From Petrolisthes cinctipes (lineage: Eukaryota; Arthropoda; Malacostraca; Decapoda; Porcellanidae), in the NCBI GenBank assembly GCA_033782935.1, contig JAWQEG010000625.1, positions 125,001-189,000 on the forward strand: DNA of 64,000 nucleotides. Direction: 5' to 3'. The notes beneath the pieces are model-generated. The model was not told the DNA's origin and ran no database searches. It saw nothing but the letters and a program-made list of their open reading frames with translations. This document shows positions 58,351 through 64,000 of this stretch, one piece after another. The position numbers and the translations under genes were made by a program. How positions within the stretch are numbered: the first letter of the stretch is position 1; the number at the start of each line of letters is the position of its first letter.

Positions 58351-58774
58351 GGTATTTATTGAAAGAATTACCGTTTTGCAGCAGTGTTGCCAGATCCGGC
58401 TGGGTCCCAGTATTTTGCCCCAGTCATTTATTGTATTTTATCACGATTATTTCCAGGTAGTTTGCCCAGGTTAGGTTCCGGTAGTTTGCCCAGGTTAGGT
58501 CCCGGTAGTCTGATGCGGTCTAGGTCTAGGTTAGGTTAGGTTAGGTTAGGTTAGGTTAGGTTAGGTTAGGTTAGGTTAGGTTAGGTTAGGTTAGGTCAGG
58601 TAAGGTAAGGTCAGGCTAATTTCAAAATGCCCCATTTGAATATGCCCTATCTTGTAAATGGGGCATTTGCGGAGAAAATGCCATAGAAGAAAATAGTCTT
58701 AGAATGGTCTAAAATGGTGGGTAATGAAGGTAGAAAAACCGTACGCAATAACGGTAATTCATTCAATATTTACC
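58351..58774. mobile_element. GGTA-type MITE carrying a telomere-repeat array
   Basis: Starts GGTATTTATTGAAAGAATTA and ends TTCATTCAATATTTACC. Contains GCAGTGTTGCCAGATCCGGC, two GCCCAGGTTAGGT units, the TTAGG array and AGTCTTAGAATGGTC. It is the longest of the well-preserved copies (424 bp) because of the array. Confidence 0.88.
58531..58595 (+). repeat. Interstitial (TTAGG)13 array
   Basis: Thirteen perfect TTAGG units, with degenerate units on both sides (TCTAGG before; TCAGG, TAAGG, TAAGG, TCAGG after). TTAGG is the telomere repeat of most arthropods. It lies inside a MITE, so this is not a chromosome end. Confidence 0.95.
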
Positions 58775-59099
58775 ATTAAATCCAATTAAGTGTGTTTTAC
58801 CTTGGCTATTTACTCTTGATACCTTACTTATTATCTGTGTGTGTTTGTATTTAAAGTTTTTCCACATCCCATATAACATTACAATATCATCAAGTTAATA
58901 GTCATGTATTCCTTTTAATTCTAGGTTACAGTTATCTTTAATTATATATCACTAAAAGATAATTAAGTAATCATAATATTTTTACATTTTTCCCAAATAC
59001 AGAGGATAAAAAAATATGAAAGGTGAAGAAAAGAAGACTGTGTTAAGCCAGACAGACCTTATAACACAAACGAGAAAGTAAATGAAAGAATGAAGAGGC

Positions 59100-59330
59100 A
59101 GAGAAAACAAGAACATATTTAATAAGGATTAGACTCAGGACCGAAGGGAAACACAAACCCTAAAAATAAACCCAAGAAGGACAAAGAAAACAAGGACATA
59201 TTTAATAAGGATTAGACTCGGGACCGAAGGGAAGCACAAACCCTAAAAATAAACCCAAGAAGAACAGAGAAAACAAGGACATATTTAATAAGGATTAGAC
59301 TCGGGACCGAAGGGAAACACAAACCCTTAT
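59100..59330. repeat. Tandem repeat, three 83-bp units
   Basis: ACATATTTAATAAGGATTAG recurs with an exact 83-bp period (59113, 59196, 59279), together with GACCGAAGGGAAACACAAACC. It follows a copy of the AAGCCAG family and lies just inside the predicted 5' intron of the coiled-coil gene. Confidence 0.9.
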
Positions 59331-59472
59331 AATATTACACACACACCTACCCACTTACCAAGAGTGAAATGAATACACACGTGGAATGATAACTGGAATC
59401 CTGTGTCGAGTAGAAATATAAATAACAAATCAAATCACTTCAAACTCTACCGCCTACCTCACTCACATCATA

Positions 59473-60146
59473 CAGTGTTGCCAGGTCTGTTTGAAAATAT
59501 ATCACCAACTTCAACTTTAGAATTTCCCTTTTAACTTTTTACATTTTACTTCTTACTTTTTTACTTTTTACTTCAACTTCAGAATTTCCCTTTTAACTTT
59601 TTACTTCTTACTTTTTTACTTTTTACTTCAACTTCAGAATTTCCCTTTTAACTTTTTACTTCTTACTTTTTTACTTTTTACTTCAACTTCAGAATTTCCC
59701 TTTTAACTTTTTACTTTTTACTTCAACTTCAGAATTCCCCTTTTTACCTCAATAATTTAATATAGTCACGAGCACTATTAATTAAGTATACAGTTTTAGG
59801 GTTGAAGCCTTGAACAGTCCACCAATTCACCAACGAAGTAATTCCAATGGAGATCTTATTATTGTGCATTTATTTACTGTCTATGAAAAAAAAAAAAAGT
59901 ACACCTGCTGAATAATTATTAGTTCTCGTGACTGTATATTTTAATGTCTTCTTGTTGATGTTTTAATGTGGTAGAAATTTTCCCACATACTCCATCTTTA
60001 TATAATTTCCCATTGGTACCTCTAATAGTACTTAATTAGTCAACAATAAATATTAACTATAAAAAAATGTTAACTAAAAAAAACTAAAAAAAAAAACTAA
60101 GTATAATATCTAGCGTTGGGGAAATTCTTCATAATTGGCAACACTT
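59473..60146 (+). mobile_element. hAT-like MITE upstream of the coiled-coil gene, enlarged
   Basis: Begins CAGTGTTGCCAGGTCTG and ends AATTGGCAACACTT. Family landmarks are AACTTCAACTTTAGAATTTC, TGGTAGAAATTTTCCC and CCATTGGTACCTCTAATAG. It is larger than the other copies (674 bp), partly through an internal minisatellite at 59508-59745 (about four units of 55 bp with ACTTCAACTTCAGAATTTCC). Confidence 0.82.
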
Positions 60147-60614
60147 CAGTTTGAATGTTTTGTTATGGTTGCGTTTAACACTTCAGCAGGAATTTAAATT
60201 TTATCTTGTTTATGGTTATGAATTTATATATGTATTATATTTATACACGGAATAATTATCTAAGCTAGGCATTACGTGGATTGGTTAATATTTGCATTTC
60301 TATTGCATTATATATATATTTAGAATTATAACTTTATTAATTTTTTATTATGATGTTACTCATTTTCAAGTGTTGTTAATTAAATAAAAACGCTACTTAC
60401 AATAACAGTTTGCACATATTTGCATTACAGTAAGCCAGTAGGTCACGTTTATCAATATTCAACAGATAAATCCATGATAGTTATTATTCTACCATGATAT
60501 AAATCAATAGGCAAGTTTAGCGTTTGTAGCGACATTTTTTTTTTTTTTTTTTTTAAAGGATGAGTGTGACGTCATTGAAGAGAAATATAACAATAATTGG
60601 TAATCACTATTTTT

Positions 60615-60965
60615 GGTAAATATTGAAAGAATTACCGTTATTGCGTACGGTTTTTCTACCTTCATTACCCACTTATATAGACCATTCTAAGACTCTTTTC
60701 TTCTATGGCATTTCCTCCGCAAATGCCCCATTTCCAAGATAGGGCATATTCAAATGGGGCATTTTGAAATTAGCCTGACCTAACCTAACCTAGACCGCAT
60801 CAGACTACCGGGACCTAACCTGGGCAGACTACCGGAACCTAACCTGGGCAAACTACCGTGAAATAATCGTGATAAAGTACAATAAATGACTGGGGCAAAA
60901 TACTGCTGGGACTCAGCCGGATCTGGCAACACTGCTGCAAAACGGTAATTCTTTCAATAAATACC
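60615..60965. mobile_element. GGTA-type MITE, intact, with target duplication
   Basis: 351 bp, starting GGTAAATATTGAAAGAATTA and ending AATTCTTTCAATAAATACC. It is flanked by CTATTTTT on both sides (8-bp target duplication). Contains CCTAACCTAACCTAGACCGC and GGATCTGGCAACACTGC. Reference copy for the family. Confidence 0.92.
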
Positions 60966-61329
60966 CTATTTTTCATCAAACAATTTTCCTCATGAGCTGA
61001 AATTAGTGCTGGGTGATTAAGTAAAATAAAATAAATATCAGTGTTTTGAAATTGGAATGTAAAATACAATATGGCGTCGAGGTTCCCCACTGACAACGGT
61101 GTGTATATTGTGTGTTACAGGCTTATTTTAAATTATATATGTTTCCTTCACTTTCATTCATCTCTCGTCATTATAACATTGTCTAGTGGATAGGAAGATA
61201 GGTATAATGTATGGAAGTCGTGTGGTATACTTGTTATTGGGTATATAAGTATTACGGCTGCCCAGCAGCCCAGGTTACCTTGTGATACCTTGTGAGGATT
61301 TCGGGTTAACACCCTCAGCTACACGAAGT

Positions 61330-61572
61330 GCCGCTGTATCCTCTGTTCTGCCTCGAGTATAATGGGATGCGGTGCTCCAGCTTATTGTAATGGGGCCATG
61401 TCTGGTACGAGGGCAGGGGAGGGTGGGGGGTGTCTGGTATCTTCAGCAGGAAGTTGTCAAGATGTCTCTTGAAGACATCCACACTGCAGGCTGACATGTT
61501 TCTCAGGTACAGAGGAAGACTGCTGAAGGTATTGGCCCCATCGTGTCTGGTTGGGGCCCAGTCATATGCCAA
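61330..61572 (-). mobile_element. C-terminal fragment of a LINE reverse transcriptase
   Basis: On the minus strand it encodes FSSLPLYLRNMSACSVDVFK and RHLDNFLLKIPDTPHPPLP, the pattern that ends many jockey/CR1-like ORF2 proteins. Open but short, and without the catalytic domain. It is distinct from the element at 43998-45775. Confidence 0.65.
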
Positions 61573-64000
61573 TGTTTGGTACTAGACCTTCCTAGGCTCT
61601 CCAGGTGTAGATAGTCTGGTACCTTTCTCTTCTTCTTTGGAGGGAGAAGAGCTTTAGGGGTTTCAGCCGTTCCCAATATTATTATGAGTGGATTGGGAAA
61701 GCTCCATACAAATTAATGGTTCTCTTAATATTACCGGTACCATGATCATCTGTAAAATAAATATTTGTGATTTTGTGTGTGTGTTCAACGTTGGTTTGAC
61801 TTGGTCATTGCCTCATTGAGGTCGGTATTCATGGTGTTGACTATGGCGTGGTACCGGTACGATGGATATGTTCTCTGGAGTTACACAAAGAGCACAGATG
61901 GTTAAAGCACCAGCACTTCAAGCATTGTGTCAGTTTTGGAGGTCGTGGACAGAGGATGCATACTATCAAAGACTACACAGACAATGTGATCACTCCGCTG
62001 TCGTCTATTGGGTTCAAGCACAAAACATGACAAACCACCAGAATGGCCTGGAGATGAAGAATTTCTTCAATGTCGGTTAAACATTCCTCAAAGTTCTGAT
62101 ATCCTAGATCAATATAAGTAGACACTAAAACAGTACCCAAGCTCATGTTCAAAAATTTGTCATTTTCTGCACCAATATAGAGGTTGAGTAAACAGCAAGC
62201 TTGTTCATCATTATTGACAGTGACCAGTTGGGTCCCATCTCAACGGGAGTGGAACTACACGTCCGTGCCAACATTCCTTAGGAGGAAGTTATGGAATCAA
62301 ATTTCATTAGGGAAGGAATTTGCTGGGACTGAATAGAACCTTGCTTCAGGGTATGGGAAATATAGAATGAGAAAGTGAAGTAGAGGAAGAAACAGGCAAT
62401 ACTGAGGGTTTAGGTCTGGTCCCAGTAGAGGGGTACGTGTAAGGGGCAAGTGTGGTAATGAGAGAGGTGCCCGAGGAGGGAGCAGTTGTTGCAACCACTG
62501 TAGTGTTGGGGAGCAGTGCCGTTGATGTAAGAGGTTCTGTACTTGAAGGTTTTGGTATACTTGTAAGGGGCTGATAGGTTTCGATAGGCTGTTAGGTTAA
62601 ATAAAATAACACATGGGGTGAGGATAATTTACTTTTGGACATGATAATTTTGACATCTTCGTAAAAGCAATACAAATCTTGAAAAGAATACAAATCCGAA
62701 AAATAGTTACCGTCGAATTCCCTCACCCACTGATGCTGATTCTAATTGTAAGGTTTCTTCTCCCGCCCAACTCAAGTCGGATGTTCTGACTTTTCTGGCC
62801 AGGGCACATATTCAAAAACAGTGAACATGAACAAATTATGAGCTCATGTTTGTTGACCAGGAGCTCTATTCTTGTGTGAGGCACAACTGGGACTCCAAGT
62901 CTGTGCATATTACTCTTAAGGATGCAATGGTTCTGAACAAACATCAATAATTTAGGCTAAAGATGGTGCCTTGTAGTTTACATGATTCCAGAAAACTGTG
63001 TCAGATGTTTAGCTTCCAATTCAAAGGCAATAAATATAACTTTTCCTTAAATTTTCACAAGTACAAGTTTCTTATACTTGTCTGAATAAAGCTCTGTAAT
63101 ACATTGAAAATTCAAACCTTTGTGACAAGTAAGTGTCACCCCTGGACACTAAGACAGAGGGACATATACCCAACTAGGCAAAGGTTAGATAGTTAACATG
63201 ACTTTTCTTGTATATGGATGGCCTTTGAACAGAGAAACTCTAGTGGATGTGCACAAATCTGGAGATCCCATTTGTACAGTTGTCTACAAGAATCACATAC
63301 TTTTGACAGCACTCGATTTACCCCCCAAAAAAATTATTTAACCCAGAGAGTATCTATTCAGGATTTCAAAGCTTTAATAACTTCTGGAGATTTAGGGCCG
63401 TATGCAAGAACTTTCATGGTGTTGATTGCTGTCTATGGAGTAGTCATAGCGGCACCATGTCTTCAACACCACGAACGTTCTTGGATCCAGCCCTAGTTTC
63501 ACAATCCTGAATCAATTCTCACCAACGTGTACTGCACTGAGAACTGAACATACTGATCAAGGCTGGTGATAATATTTTGCATTGACCAGAAAATTACCAG
63601 TTTTGAATTTGTAACAATGTATTCAGCTGAATTATGGTTTATAATATACAAGATACTGTATACAAAATAGTTGTTGGTAAATGGAAGCTGTTTATACCAT
63701 TAATATTTTGGTGAATGAATTGCAATTCTTGACAAATTACATCAGAAAGCTTCGAAAACCATAATGCAAGTTCAACATTTGATATGGCTAAATATTGGTG
63801 TTGAAAATGCAGTTAAAAAGATACAATCCTGCACCTTCATTTGCTGCTTAATAAAATCTTATTTAAACACCATTACACAATTTTTCTTATGACACACCCA
63901 CAAATGACACTGAATTTAAAGGGCCAAGTCATTAGTTAAATGGATGCTACTGACTCCTAATCTATGCCAAGAATCATATCAGTTTAAGTGGTCTGATTTG
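61573..64000. other. No recognised gene at the right end
   Basis: A MITE-like fragment with GGTATTCATGGTGTTGAC lies at about 61820. Minus-strand frames at 62297-62494 and 62723-62947 are short and unrecognised. The foldback relative at 63395-63493 is listed separately. Nothing else is supported. Confidence 0.5.
63395..63493. mobile_element. Diverged foldback MITE, GGGCCGTAT family
   Basis: Left end GGGCCGTATGCAAGAAC and right end GTTCTTGGATCCAGCCC are inverted, with CATGGTGTTGA and TCAACACCACG in the arms. It is flanked by TA on both sides and shares its termini with 26194-26325. Confidence 0.7.

Larger units (their letters stand above)
58124..59014. repeat. Direct 230-bp duplication flanking a MITE
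   Basis: 58124-58350 and 58777-59014 are close copies: TAAATCCAATTAAGTGTG, CATTACAATATCATC, AGTCATGTATTCC, CACTAAAAGATAATTAAG and AATACAGAGGATAAAAAAA. The second has a small insertion (TCTTGATACC region). The MITE 58351-58774 fills the space between them with at most 2-3 extra bases. Confidence 0.9.

Noticed and set aside
58531..58595. TTAGG array as a true chromosome end
   Set aside because: Unique sequence and intact MITE ends lie on both sides, so it is interstitial.

Overview
The window is eukaryotic, almost certainly from a crustacean and plausibly a decapod. Its genes are small and spliced with standard GT-AG introns, the background is AT-rich, interspersed repeats are dense, and a repeat contains the arthropod telomere unit TTAGG. 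No operons, tRNA, rRNA or CRISPR arrays were seen. Exon limits were placed by hand from splice sites, reading phase and family similarity, with no transcript evidence. Species and family assignments rest on reading alone.

Layout. A reverse-strand LINE fragment, an AT minisatellite and a G-rich/C-rich inverted minisatellite fill 1-3.7 kb. PET100 (cytochrome c oxidase assembly, +, 3707-4536) is followed 0.4 kb later by TYSND1 (peroxisomal trypsin-like protease, +, 4925-9431). From 9.4 to 20.8 kb no gene was found, only decayed MITE-like repeats. A BTG-family antiproliferative gene lies on the minus strand (20796-22815). MXRA7 (single-pass membrane protein, +) occupies 27679-31603 with mobile DNA in every intron. 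MAD1 (spindle checkpoint, minus, 14 coding exons) spans 34668-42552. Between MAD1 and the divergent gene TRIR (RNase-like nuclear protein, +, 46648-50363) lie two broken non-LTR retrotransposons, probably one nested in the other. A gene for a 140-residue coiled-coil protein of uncertain identity (minus) lies at 55334-57644, with a likely noncoding first exon ending at 59359. The last 4 kb hold MITEs and a LINE fragment.

The genes do not form a pathway: mitochondrion, peroxisome, mRNA turnover, membrane, mitotic checkpoint and nuclear RNA metabolism are all represented. The most interesting content is in the mobile DNA. One hAT-like MITE family (terminus CAGTGTTGCCA) lies directly upstream of three genes (MAD1, TRIR and the coiled-coil gene), always with the same end facing the gene; at TRIR it ends 15 bp before the start codon, so it very probably supplies 5' leader sequence. 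A second MITE family ends in GGTAAATATTG, makes 8-bp target duplications, inserts into itself, and carries short CCTAA/TTAGG tracts that in one copy have grown to 13 perfect telomere units. A third structure is a G-rich/C-rich strand-switching minisatellite present at two loci 55 kb apart in opposite orientation with the same junction. Several long foldback elements also occur, one with an internal reading frame that starts at the inner edge of its inverted repeat.
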